From assembly GCF_001757995.1 (NCBI RefSeq), contig NZ_LXLV01000035.1, forward strand, positions 216,032 to 280,031: DNA of 64,000 bases, read 5' to 3'. Under the pieces are notes generated by a model, which was not told the origin of the DNA, searched no databases, and worked only from the letters and a program-made list of their open reading frames with translations. Of the stretch, positions 27,980-37,003 are shown in pieces; the first letter of the stretch is position 1; the number at the start of each line of letters is the position of its first letter. Made by a program: the position numbers and the translations under genes. Origin of the DNA: Bacillus mycoides (GTDB lineage: Bacteria; Bacillota; Bacilli; Bacillales; Bacillaceae_G).

Positions 27980-28525
27980 TTATTTCTTTATCTCGTCTAC
28001 TACAGTTTGAACTAGAGAGACAAGAGCTTGCCTTATATCCTCATCTATAACTTTTGCATCATCACTAAATTTAGTGCGTACAGACGGGATTAATAACGAG
28101 CCATTTTGAACGACAATTGTATCTAGCATACCTAACGTAAGTAATAAAGATTCATGGGCTTTATCCCCTCCCGCAATTGACGGTGAAGCTGTTATGATAG
28201 CCACTGGTTTTTTATATAGTTCCGCTGATGAAACAAGCCATTCTAACGCATTTTTTAAAACTCCTGGAATACCTTTTGCATACTCTGGCGTACAAATAAT
28301 AAGTGCATGTGCTTCGCTTAATGTCTTTCGAAACTCTTCAACAACAGCCGGCGCTCCCACTCGATCTACATCCGGATTAAAATGAGGAAGTTCCTCTATT
28401 CCATTATAAATAGTGTAATCTATACCTTCTGGAATAAATGCTGCTAAAGTTTTTAATACATTTGTATTAGATGACCCTTCCCTAATACTGCCTGAAATCG
28501 CTATAACCTTTTTGTGTTTGCTCAT
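27980..28525 (-). CDS. NADPH-dependent FMN reductase
   Basis: A 181-residue flavodoxin-fold reductase. The phosphate loop ISGSIREGSSNTNVL (about 10-24) binds FMN, TPEYAKGIPGVLKNALEWL (about 79-97) is the family signature, and a GGDKAHESLL segment follows. It should reduce FMN or quinones/azo compounds with NAD(P)H in the cytoplasm. The start follows GGGGGGCGATCAT. Confidence 0.88.
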   Translation of the reverse strand: MSKHKKVIAISGSIREGSSNTNVLKTLAAFIPEGIDYTIYNGIEELPHFNPDVDRVGAPAVVEEFRKTLSEAHALIICTPEYAKGIPGVLKNALEWLVSSAELYKKPVAIITASPSIAGGDKAHESLLLTLGMLDTIVVQNGSLLIPSVRTKFSDDAKVIDEDIRQALVSLVQTVVDEIKK

Positions 28526-28778
28526 ATGATCGCCCCCCTACGAACATCATACTTATACAGCCATAGAAAAATCAAAAATATTGAACTATTTAACTAGCTG
28601 TACATTCACTACTTCTGTTTACATAATAATATTATGATTAATTTTTAACTTTTTTATAAATAGGTACGGAAACTCCACATTTGTTATCCTATTTGAGAAC
28701 GGACAAATCATGTTTGTAAATGATTTTCACGACTATTATGAATGTTGGCCAGCTGGGGTTCAATGTGAGGATTTGTTT

Positions 28779-28950
28779 GTAGTTGCTGCACCTTGTAATG
28801 AAATTGCTACTTGGGCGGTATATTTCAAGTATTTTTATCAGGATGAATCAAATAAACATACTTACTTTACATGGCGGTGCACCTATTATCAAAGGTGAAA
28901 AATGGGTTATGACGCAATAGATGGGAAGAAGAGCATTGTTGTAACAAGTA
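28779..28950 (+). pseudogene. Remnant of a prolyl 4-hydroxylase gene
   Basis: Two frames carry pieces of the C-terminus of a bacterial 2-oxoglutarate/iron prolyl 4-hydroxylase: AVYFKYFYQDESNK at 28815-28856, then after a shift of about four bases LTLHGGAPIIKGEKWVMTQ at 28861-28917, ended by TAG where the family has Trp, with RR following. The His and Lys of LHGGAPxxKGEKW are the iron and 2-oxoglutarate ligands of the family. The upstream half is decayed. It cannot make an enzyme. Confidence 0.75.
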
Positions 28951-29070
28951 AATTTACTGACTTTATCATTTTAACCGAGAAGCCCTCCTCCTCTAGACCA
29001 AGTGAAGGTTAGGATAGTTCAATTCCAATCTACAATTGAAGTTTTTTTGTGAAATTCATTGAAAATATAC

Positions 29071-29104
29071 AAACAGCCAACATTTCATGGAATGTTGGCT
29101 GTTT
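29071..29104. terminator. Bidirectional terminator
   Basis: AAACAGCCAACATT-tcatgg-AATGTTGGCTGTTT, a perfect hairpin downstream of the permease gene. Confidence 0.7.
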
Positions 29105-29167
29105 CTGCTTACCATTATATATAAACTTGATAGCTGCGTTATTTATAACAGCCAAGCAACCTCCCTA

Positions 29168-30604
29168 CTATACAATAGAAAACATCATATACACTCCAAC
29201 AACGAAGAAAACGGCTAATGTCTTAATTATCGTAATACCAAAAATCTCTTTATAAGCTTCCCGGTGCGTTAATCCTGTAACCGCAAGTAAGGTTATAACT
29301 GCTCCGTTATGAGGTAAAGTATCCATACCTCCTGCCGCCATTGCAATTACACGATGCAGCACATCTAACGGAATATCAAAGTTCGCTGCCGCTTCAATAT
29401 ATTTTTCTGCCATTAAACCTAATGTAATACTCATTCCACCCGAACCTGATCCCGTCAGACCGCACAAAATATTCGTCATGACCGCTCCGCTAATTAAAGG
29501 GTTTGAAAATGTCCCTGTCAAAGAATTTTGAATCATGACAAATCCGGGTAAAGCTGCTATAACAGCACCAAATCCATACTCGGCTGCAGTGTTCATGGCA
29601 GCTAAGATTGAACCACTTACACCCACGCTTGTAATAGATTGAAAATGCTCTTTTACCGCTTGGAAGTTTAATAATATAGCAGACAATATTCCGATAAGAA
29701 GTGCCATTTCCACTGACCAAATCCCCACGACTTGTCCCATATCAATTGTTCCGTACTCCTTCAAACCTATGGATGCAAAATTAAATCCCTTTGTATACCA
29801 AACCGGGATGAATTCTGTAAAGACTTTATTCATCACTCCAACCAGTACAAGTGGGAGAAAAGCTACCCAGTAACTAGCTGGAATTACATCGCTGGAAGCA
29901 ATCGGATTTTGCACCAATTGTGCGCTAGTTGTGGCAGCCATCTCAGAAGTAGCACCGTCTTTTCCGAAGTACCCTTCGCCCTTAGCAGCAGCCTTCTTCC
30001 TACACCTTTCCAAATACAGCATGCCACATATAAAGATAAACAGTGCTCCGATAATCCCTAATGTAGGAGCTGCATAAATATCTGTTTTAAAGAACGTAGT
30101 TGGAATAACATTTTGGATTTGAGGTGATCCAGGAAGTGAATCCATCGAAAACGTGAATGCACTGAATGCGATTGTCGCTGGAATGAGACGTTTCGGAATA
30201 TCCGCCTCACGAAATAATTGCGCCGCAAATGGATATATCGCAAATACTGCGACAAATAAACTGACACCACTGTATGTAAGAATCGCTCCCATTAACACGA
30301 TGGAAAGAATAGCTCTTTTCACACCTATAAAACGTATGATAATTTTCGCGATTTTTTCTGCTATTCCAGTGATTTCTACCACTTTACCGAATATCGCTCC
30401 AAGCAAAAATACAGGAAAATATAATTTTATGAATCCGACCATCTTCGCCATAAAAACATTAGAAAAGAATGGTAAAACATTCGCCGGTTCCGTTAAAAAC
30501 ACAGCTAACAAAGCACATAACGGAGCGAATAAAATGACTGAGAATCCTCGGTAAGCTACAAATATAAGCAAGCCAAGCGATAGCAATACAATCAATAAAT
30601 CCAT
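29168..30604 (-). CDS. GntP-family permease
   Basis: A 478-residue carrier with about 12 hydrophobic spans. FVAYRGFSVILFAPLCALLAV, TYSGVSLFVAVFAIYPFAAQLF, DSLPGSPQIQNVIPTTFF and GSGSGGMSITLGLM fit the GntP (gluconate and related acids:proton symporter) family. It is the third gene of the sigma-54 operon with an acyl-CoA ligase and enoyl-CoA hydratase, so it probably imports the carboxylic acid that those enzymes activate and break down; gluconate is less likely. Start after GAGGGGGATTACGGTT. Confidence 0.85.
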   Translation of the reverse strand: MDLLIVLLSLGLLIFVAYRGFSVILFAPLCALLAVFLTEPANVLPFFSNVFMAKMVGFIKLYFPVFLLGAIFGKVVEITGIAEKIAKIIIRFIGVKRAILSIVLMGAILTYSGVSLFVAVFAIYPFAAQLFREADIPKRLIPATIAFSAFTFSMDSLPGSPQIQNVIPTTFFKTDIYAAPTLGIIGALFIFICGMLYLERCRKKAAAKGEGYFGKDGATSEMAATTSAQLVQNPIASSDVIPASYWVAFLPLVLVGVMNKVFTEFIPVWYTKGFNFASIGLKEYGTIDMGQVVGIWSVEMALLIGILSAILLNFQAVKEHFQSITSVGVSGSILAAMNTAAEYGFGAVIAALPGFVMIQNSLTGTFSNPLISGAVMTNILCGLTGSGSGGMSITLGLMAEKYIEAAANFDIPLDVLHRVIAMAAGGMDTLPHNGAVITLLAVTGLTHREAYKEIFGITIIKTLAVFFVVGVYMMFSIV

Positions 30605-30682
30605 AACCGTAATCCCCCTCAATAAAATGGATTCTCTTAAATTTACTTTACACCCTTTTATATTTTTATTTATTGTTGCAAC

Positions 30683-30699
30683 GCCTGCCAGAGGCAGGC
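30683..30699 (-). promoter_or_regulatory. GC hairpin between the hydratase and permease genes
   Basis: GCCTGCC-aga-GGCAGGC, without a T run on the minus strand. More likely an mRNA-stabilising or processing stem than a terminator. Confidence 0.4.
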
Positions 30700-30715
30700 A
30701 TTACTTCTTGTTATT

Positions 30716-31507
30716 TTATTTATGATGAAAAAGCGGTACCCTCTTTTCTATAAAAGCCTCCACTCCCTCTCTTACATCACTCGTTTGAAATACATGGCCG
30801 AAATTCTCAGCTTCTATTTTTAGCCCGTCCTCAAGAGAAGAAGATAATCCCTTATTGATAGATTGCTTCATCAAAGATAAAGCAGGAAGGGAAAATCGAG
30901 CCATCTTCGCGGCTAGTTCCTTCGCCTTATTCAGTGCTTCGCCACGCGGAACAACATGATTCACCAAACCAACTCGCCAAGCTACTTCGGCAGTGAACGG
31001 TTCACCAGTGAACATCATTTCTTTCGCACTTGCAGTTCCTATTAATCGAGGCAAACGTTGCGTGCCTCCCGCACCTGGAAACAATCCTAACTTCACCTCC
31101 GGAAGTCCGATTTGGGCATGTTCTTCTATAATCCGTAAATCGCATGATAAGGCTAATTCACAACCGCCCCCAAGCGCTAATCCGTTAATAGCAGCGATTA
31201 CAGGCTTCGGCAATCTTTCTATTTTATTTAATGGGTTCTGAAGCCACAATGATTTTCCCTCTGCATATTCACTCCCTTTCCCAATCCATTCCGGAAACGA
31301 CTTGATGTCCCCTCCTGCAACGAAAGCCTTTTCTCCAGCACCAGTTAAAAGTACAGCAATTACTTCATCATCCCGTTCGATTTCGTCGACCGCCGCCTTC
31401 AGTTGCTCAATCACAGCACAGCTCAGTACATTCACAGGAGGATTATCAATGATAATCGTCGCGATTCCTTTTTCTTTGGACCATGTAACAACCCGCTTAT
31501 TTTCCAA
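30716..31507 (-). CDS. Enoyl-CoA hydratase
   Basis: A 263-residue crotonase. The oxyanion-hole segment AFVAGGDIKSF and the block NGLALGGGCELALSCDLRI are present. The two catalytic glutamates are in place (GGGCELA and LPEVKLGLFPGAGG), so it should hydrate 2-enoyl-CoA. TTG start after GAAGGGATTTCA. It sits between the acyl-CoA ligase and the permease in the sigma-54 operon; the pair looks like a CaiC/CaiD-type activation and hydration step, substrate unknown. Confidence 0.9.
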   Translation of the reverse strand: MENKRVVTWSKEKGIATIIIDNPPVNVLSCAVIEQLKAAVDEIERDDEVIAVLLTGAGEKAFVAGGDIKSFPEWIGKGSEYAEGKSLWLQNPLNKIERLPKPVIAAINGLALGGGCELALSCDLRIIEEHAQIGLPEVKLGLFPGAGGTQRLPRLIGTASAKEMMFTGEPFTAEVAWRVGLVNHVVPRGEALNKAKELAAKMARFSLPALSLMKQSINKGLSSSLEDGLKIEAENFGHVFQTSDVREGVEAFIEKRVPLFHHK

Positions 31508-31572
31508 TGAAATCCCTTCTTTCCAATATGTAATGAGATAAAAAGCAAACTGTTTTACTCCCCTTCAGCACA

Positions 31573-33177
31573 TCAACTCGTTCTTTTAATTACATAGCCG
31601 ACCTGTTCGCGATCCCAAGCAGTACTGATTCCTTCCTCCTTCAGCTTGAACTTCTGAATCCGTTCCGTCGCGGTTTTTGGGAAAGTTTCACTGAACTGGA
31701 CATATCGCGGCACCATGAAGTAAGCCATACGTTCTTGACACCAATCTATAATCTCTTCATGGGACATCATTTCTCCTTTCTTCACAATCACATATAATTT
31801 GACATCCTCTTCTCCCACTTCCGATGGAACACCGATGGCCGCTGATTCAAGTACTTTCGGGTGATTATTCACGACTTTTTCGATTTCCCAAGAGGAGATG
31901 TTTTCTCCACGCCTCCGGATACACTGTTTGATTCGATCGCAAAAATATAAGTAACCTTCCTCATCTAGATAACCGCGATCTCCTGTATGGAACCACCCCT
32001 CATTCATCGCCTCCTCTGTTTTATCCCGCATTTTATAGTAGCCTTCCATGAATGTTTGTCCCTGTAAGGAACGGATAAAAATCTCCCCAATTTTACCAGT
32101 CCGCGCTTCATTCCCCTCCTCATTAACAATCTTCGTCTCTACGTAAGAATACGGTTTTCCAATAGAAGGCGGCTTATTGGCATTCAATGGATTCGTTACA
32201 CAAAAACCCGTCGTTTCCGTTAATCCGTAGCCTTCCACAATCCTGACGCCAAACCGCTCCTCAAACGGCTTCCAAAATTCCTTAGGCGTAGCAGCACAAG
32301 CCGTCACCCTTACAAAATTTTCATTATCGTTTTCCTTTTCTGGTTGCTTGCAGAGAATAGGAATCATAGATCCTAAAGAATTAAAAATGGTTGCGCCATG
32401 ACCGCGAATTTCATCCCAAAATCCAGAAGCACTAAACCGCTTGCCAAGAGCAATTGTCGCATTGGAAGAAATAGCACCGAGTACTGTATGGGCCTGGGCG
32501 TTAATATGGAATAACGGCAGCGCTGTAAATAAAATATCTTTCGAACTTGCGCCAACCATATAGGTGGCAAATGACTGCGCAGAATTTACATAGGCCGAAT
32601 GACTTAACATGACCCCTTTAGGTAATCCAGTCGTTCCAGAGGTATAAAGGATACCGTTTATAGAAGAGGAGGAAACAAATTCAGTTGGAAGGTGATGATT
32701 ATTTGTATTCAGTACATCTTTCAATTCGATTACGAGCCGTTCTTTACCATCACCTGTAATGATTGCGCTTTCATCATTTCCGTAAACGACAATTTGAATG
32801 TCCCTTTGTATAAATGGCAAACAAGAAGCAATTTGAGGAACAAATTCCTTATCAATGATAATCAACTTGCAATCAGAGTGAGATAAAATATACTGTAAAC
32901 CTTCCCCTTTTAAATGCACATTCAGAGGCACCGCAATTGCTCCCATAAAAGATAAAGCAAACCATACATCCAGATATTCAGGAGTGTTATGAAGCATAAT
33001 ACAAACCTTGTCACCTTTTTGAATACCGAGCTCACAAAATCCCGCTGCGGCTCTAGTAATTCGATGATAGAGCTCCTCATACGTAACCCTTTGTTCTTCA
33101 AATTGTAAATACACCTTATTTGGTGTTTTTTCGATACTTTGCATAATAAAATGCGGCAAACTATGATTTTCCAGCAT
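31573..33177 (-). CDS. AMP-forming acyl-CoA ligase
   Basis: A 534-residue ANL-family ligase: YTSGTTGLPKGVMLSH (P-loop), GYGLTETTG, FHTGDRGYLDEEGYLYFCDR and RRRGENISSWEIEKV, with the C-terminal catalytic Lys in KTATERIQKFKLK. It activates a carboxylic acid to its CoA thioester using ATP. The sequence is of the CaiC-like group, which acts on small acids such as carnitine-type compounds, but this is only a resemblance. First gene of the operon; the start follows GGGGATGGAAGTCA and a sigma-54 promoter lies just upstream. Confidence 0.9.
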   Translation of the reverse strand: MLENHSLPHFIMQSIEKTPNKVYLQFEEQRVTYEELYHRITRAAAGFCELGIQKGDKVCIMLHNTPEYLDVWFALSFMGAIAVPLNVHLKGEGLQYILSHSDCKLIIIDKEFVPQIASCLPFIQRDIQIVVYGNDESAIITGDGKERLVIELKDVLNTNNHHLPTEFVSSSSINGILYTSGTTGLPKGVMLSHSAYVNSAQSFATYMVGASSKDILFTALPLFHINAQAHTVLGAISSNATIALGKRFSASGFWDEIRGHGATIFNSLGSMIPILCKQPEKENDNENFVRVTACAATPKEFWKPFEERFGVRIVEGYGLTETTGFCVTNPLNANKPPSIGKPYSYVETKIVNEEGNEARTGKIGEIFIRSLQGQTFMEGYYKMRDKTEEAMNEGWFHTGDRGYLDEEGYLYFCDRIKQCIRRRGENISSWEIEKVVNNHPKVLESAAIGVPSEVGEEDVKLYVIVKKGEMMSHEEIIDWCQERMAYFMVPRYVQFSETFPKTATERIQKFKLKEEGISTAWDREQVGYVIKRTS

Positions 33178-33219
33178 TGACTTCCATCCCCTTCCTGCTA
33201 AAATCCTTTTTATTTATAT

Positions 33220-33236
33220 AGCAAGAAACATGCCAA
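33220..33236 (-). promoter_or_regulatory. Sigma-54 (-24/-12) promoter of the acyl-CoA operon
   Basis: On the minus strand, TTGGCATGTTTCTTGCT, which fits the TTGGCAC-N5-TTGC consensus with correct GG-GC spacing. It lies about 45 bases ahead of the ligase start and next to a gene for a sigma-54 activator. Confidence 0.85.
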
Positions 33237-33311
33237 AAATCGACTCATTCTCTATTCCCTTATTCCTTCAGGAACATACCCCGAGTCTCCCTTACTTGTC
33301 CACCTTCACAT

Positions 33312-33380
33312 GTCGCATTTACGCTACAAATGATTGCGATCATGTCGCATCTATAAGAAAGTGTCGCAAAAAAGAGACAG
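33312..33380. promoter_or_regulatory. Upstream activator sites for the sigma-54 regulator
   Basis: Three copies of TGTCGC in palindromic settings: TGTCGC-N6-GCTACA at 33312-33329, TGCGA-N5-TCGCA at 33336-33350, and TGTCGC-N6-GAGACA at 33363-33380. They lie about 80-150 bases upstream of the -24 element, the usual place for enhancer sites. Confidence 0.65.
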
Positions 33381-33434
33381 TATGTATTACTGCAAACCAA
33401 ACAAAAAAAGGGCTTGTTTGCCCTTTACTTTCCT

Positions 33435-35174
33435 TCATGACATTTCATATCTTTCTATTTTCCGATATAAGCTAGCCCGATGAATCCCTAAAAGCTCGGC
33501 TGCCTCTTTTATATTTCCAGCTGTCTTTTCCAAAGCTCTCGTAATCGCCCGTTTTTCAGCAGATTCCACTTCCTCCTGCAGTGAATAACTCATCTCATTC
33601 TTCTCTTGATCCACCGCAAATATTTCATGATATAACTCTTCTTCCAAATCCTTTTTCCGCAAATAGACAGGAAGATGATGAACTTGAACGATCATTCCTT
33701 CTATAACATTCATCGCTCGTTCTAACACATTCTCTAGCTCCCTAATATTCCCTGGCCAATCATGCTCCATGAATATATCCCTTACTCTCTCATCCAATGA
33801 AAGAACGCTACTCCCCAGCTCCCCATTCAATTTCTGAATTAAAAATTCCGTTATATGTATCATATCTTCCTTTCTCTCTCGTAACGGAGGAATATCGATC
33901 GCAAACACATTCAACCTATAATATAAATCCTCCCTAAATTCCCCTCTTTGCACCATTTCACGAAGATTTCGATGTGTCGCCGCAATGAAACGGACATCAA
34001 TCTTTTGAATTTTCGTACCACCAATTCTTTCAATCTCTTTCTCTTGCAACACACGCAGCAACTTCACCTGCATGTCCAAAGACATATCACCGATCTCATC
34101 TAAAAACAACGTTCCCTTATGGGCCAACTCAATCTTCCCAGGCTTACCACCTTTTTTCGCTCCTGTAAAAGCCCCCTCTTCGTATCCAAATAATTCAGCC
34201 TCCAAAAGATCCCTCGGAATCGCAGCACAATTCAAACGAATAAATGAACCCCTAGCACGCGGACTTGCACGATGTACCGCATGCGCAAAGAGCTCCTTCC
34301 CTGTACCGCTCTCTCCTCTTATCAAAACGGTAGACCGACTTTTAGAAACCTTCAAGGCCATCGTTTTAACTTCTTTCATTTTCACACTCTCTCCTATAAT
34401 ACTTTGAAAGGACAACCTACCTTCTTGTAACCGCTGTAATTCAGTTTGATAGTAAGATAACTTTGATTCCATTGCACTAATCTGATCCCCCAAAGCTTTA
34501 AACTGCTGTATATCATGAAACATAATTTTACCAATCGCACCAATAACCTCACCGTCCTTAACAATAGGTATGCGAGTTGCGATAATATTCCGATTACTTA
34601 TACGCTGGATATGCCCAATTTCCACCTGTCCCGTCTTCACGATAATATGCATCCTCGTATTCTCAACAACCTCCGTACAATGCTTACCTATCGCTTCCTT
34701 TGGATCATCAATCCCTAAAAATCGTGCATAAGAACCACTTAAAAAATTGACAATCCCTTGTTCATTTACCCCTAGAATACACTCCGACAGTAAATTCAAG
34801 GCATTTTCATACCGACTGATGATACTTTCCAAGGACTGTATACTTTTTTCCTTGTTTTCCAAAATGGCAATTGATCCATCTTCTTTCCCGCTCTGATATA
34901 CACGAGATTCATTCATAATCAATACTTGGTTGCCCACCTTACACTCGTACTTGTACAAACTATCATTTTGATTCACTACTAGCTTTTTACGATCAGGAAT
35001 AATCGTTGATATATGCTTACCTATTATTTCATTTTCTTTTTTATGTAACATGCTGCAGAATGGTTGGTTGCTGAATGTGATGATTCCATCATGACTTATG
35101 ACAGCAATTCCGTTATTCATTACCTGAAGAGCCTGGCTTGTTAACTGCAAATTCATTCTTTCATCCATATGCAT
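33435..35174 (-). CDS. PAS-domain sigma-54-dependent activator
   Basis: A 579-residue enhancer-binding protein. Residues about 10-110 and 120-225 are two PAS domains. Residues about 255-490 form the AAA+ motor with Walker A GESGTGKE, GAFTGA (contact with sigma-54), Walker B GTLFLDEIGD and the R-finger FREDLYYRLNVF. A Fis-type helix-turn-helix ends it (AEKRAITRALEKTAGN...LLGIHRASLYRKI). Nothing is missing. It is encoded on the same strand upstream of a matching -24/-12 promoter and palindromic sites, so it should switch on the acyl-CoA operon in response to a small ligand sensed by a PAS domain. Start after AAGGGGGCTTCCAA. Confidence 0.95.
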   Translation of the reverse strand: MHMDERMNLQLTSQALQVMNNGIAVISHDGIITFSNQPFCSMLHKKENEIIGKHISTIIPDRKKLVVNQNDSLYKYECKVGNQVLIMNESRVYQSGKEDGSIAILENKEKSIQSLESIISRYENALNLLSECILGVNEQGIVNFLSGSYARFLGIDDPKEAIGKHCTEVVENTRMHIIVKTGQVEIGHIQRISNRNIIATRIPIVKDGEVIGAIGKIMFHDIQQFKALGDQISAMESKLSYYQTELQRLQEGRLSFQSIIGESVKMKEVKTMALKVSKSRSTVLIRGESGTGKELFAHAVHRASPRARGSFIRLNCAAIPRDLLEAELFGYEEGAFTGAKKGGKPGKIELAHKGTLFLDEIGDMSLDMQVKLLRVLQEKEIERIGGTKIQKIDVRFIAATHRNLREMVQRGEFREDLYYRLNVFAIDIPPLRERKEDMIHITEFLIQKLNGELGSSVLSLDERVRDIFMEHDWPGNIRELENVLERAMNVIEGMIVQVHHLPVYLRKKDLEEELYHEIFAVDQEKNEMSYSLQEEVESAEKRAITRALEKTAGNIKEAAELLGIHRASLYRKIERYEMS

Positions 35175-35461
35175 TTGGAAGCCCCCTTATCAAATTGTGC
35201 TCTTTCTCGCATGTATTATATATTCATTTTAAACATTTACTTTCCTTCGGCTCTTCCGTTTGAAGTAATAATTTCTTGAACCAGTAATATAGCTAATTAA
35301 CCGGTAGGTTCTTTTTTGACACCTGTCAGGTTTTAATAATCCAATTTCTTTAAATCTTTGGATGTAAGAAGATGAATCTCATGGGCTATTTACAACTTGT
35401 AGGTGAGGAATATTTGACGCTTACCTTAGATACCTAATGAGTTTTATGAAAAGTAAAAAAC
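35175..35461. other. Intergenic stretch upstream of the activator
   Basis: AT-rich sequence with no supported ORF or clear repeat. It should hold the promoter of the activator gene, but I cannot place one with confidence. Confidence 0.4.
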
Positions 35462-35462
35462 A

Positions 35463-35495
35463 GTTGATGGAGTGTCTTCCATCAGCTATTTTTAT
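35463..35495. terminator. Terminator of the DUF2332 gene
   Basis: GTTGATGGA...TCCATCAGC hairpin, with T-rich tails on both strands, downstream of the DUF2332 stop codon. Confidence 0.6.
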
Positions 35496-35536
35496 TACGA
35501 ATTTTGGTGATGAAACCCATAATTATTAGGTTTACT

Positions 35537-36583
35537 CTAGCACAAAGTCTTATCCTCCAATCCCCAACTAAACCATCTCCCATGTCCTTCCGTTTCCCCA
35601 ACAGTTTCACAATATTCGTTTCCGTTAATATAATAATCAATATGAAGGTTCCGGTCCCACATGTTGTTATATAGGTGGAATACATCACGTTTTGCACCAA
35701 TTTCTTTAATTTGTTTTTCTAGCGTATGTTTTACATTTTCAGGTATTTGGTTTGCTACATGTGTATGGAAAATACAAATCACCGCATCTTCCCTTATTTG
35801 ATCTGCAATTGATGGAAGAAGTGCTACACCGTCACCTTCTATTAATCTCACTGATTTTTCTTTTACAAGCGCTGCTGCTTGATCGAATAGTTCAAGTCTT
35901 TCTTTATGTTCTGGCCAAATAAGCGCGCGTAACCATAAATAATCTTCATCGGCATTTAAATCATTCACATGTAAATCTAGTCCGATTCTTTCTACGACAG
36001 GTGGACTTTGTTTTAGAAAGGAGGGCTTCTTCTCCCCTTTTATTTCTGATTGTAAATGAACATTTGATTGTCTATTTCCATACACTTCTTCCGTTCCATA
36101 TGAATAACGATATTGATCCCAAAATAGTTGTAATCCCGCACTTGTACCAATCTCTATTAACGCTAATGGTTTGTTCACTTTATTAAATATGTAACAGAAA
36201 CTTGGATATAAATAGGTACATCGTCTTACTTCATTCGTTTGAACAAGTTTCGTTTGTAATAAAGAGATAATTTCTTCTCTATATACATGGCAAAAATCTT
36301 TAAATTGGTAAAAGGCATTTTCAAAATTTATATCAGCATTTTCAACTAAACTTTGATAATAGTTTTTTAAACTGTGCTCTTTTCCTTTTAACAATAAATA
36401 ATGGACCGTACCTAATAATAAGTTTGGGACCGGTTGACCAGGTTGCGCGTAGGACGCTAACGTAAGAACTTCCCCATCTTCAGAAATTTTTATTGATAAG
36501 TATTCGTATAAAACACTCGATCCTTTACATTCATTTACAGAAAAATTCCGAAATAAGTTTGCGATTTGTTCTCGTGTAAGCAT
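35537..36583 (-). CDS. DUF2332 family protein
   Basis: A 348-residue soluble protein. The middle segment LIEIGTSAGLQLFWDQYRYSYG resembles the nucleotide-binding loop of S-adenosylmethionine-dependent methyltransferases, and the later IEGDGVALLPSIADQI and VICIFHTHV strands fit such a fold. It matches the DUF2332 group, whose role is not established. The start follows AGGAGGGCTACCA. It is isolated. Confidence 0.78.
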   Translation of the reverse strand: MLTREQIANLFRNFSVNECKGSSVLYEYLSIKISEDGEVLTLASYAQPGQPVPNLLLGTVHYLLLKGKEHSLKNYYQSLVENADINFENAFYQFKDFCHVYREEIISLLQTKLVQTNEVRRCTYLYPSFCYIFNKVNKPLALIEIGTSAGLQLFWDQYRYSYGTEEVYGNRQSNVHLQSEIKGEKKPSFLKQSPPVVERIGLDLHVNDLNADEDYLWLRALIWPEHKERLELFDQAAALVKEKSVRLIEGDGVALLPSIADQIREDAVICIFHTHVANQIPENVKHTLEKQIKEIGAKRDVFHLYNNMWDRNLHIDYYINGNEYCETVGETEGHGRWFSWGLEDKTLC

Positions 36584-36893
36584 TGGTAGCCCTCCTGTTT
36601 TATTTTCAGAATAATCTTATCATTTATTTGTTATTTACTCTATTTTTTCAAATTAAATGTTTCAAAAATAGAATTTTACTAGTTTCCAAAGATAAAACAT
36701 AAAAATAGAAGTTTTTTCGGGATAACATCAAACTGGAATTCTTCTCCAAATTCCGCTTTACTACTATGCTTTTTACCCTTATGACAGAAGAATTCTATGA
36801 AATAAAACGTTAAATAGTTTAAAATTATCAGATAACACTAGATATTTTAGTCTATTAATTATTATAATAGACTATGAGATGGTTATATAATTG
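36584..36893. other. Intergenic region between the DUF2332 gene and mqo
   Basis: Very AT-rich, no supported gene. It separates two divergent genes and should hold their promoters. Confidence 0.4.
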
Positions 36894-36911
36894 AGACAAA
36901 AAAGGTAAATA

Positions 36912-36965
36912 CCTAGGTGGGGCCTAGGCGGTGTTTTCTTTTTACGGCTTAGATATAAAAACACC
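36912..36965 (+). promoter_or_regulatory. Structured leader upstream of mqo
   Basis: Two CCTAGG palindromes (36912-36917, 36923-36928) can pair with each other, and GGTGTTTT (36930-36937) is complementary to AAAACACC (36958-36965). The first hairpin is followed by a T-rich run, so it could terminate or switch with the second. No known riboswitch class fits. Confidence 0.4.
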
Positions 36966-37003
36966 TACTCTTTTTTGCCAATATAGGGGATGGAGAGATT
37001 ATC

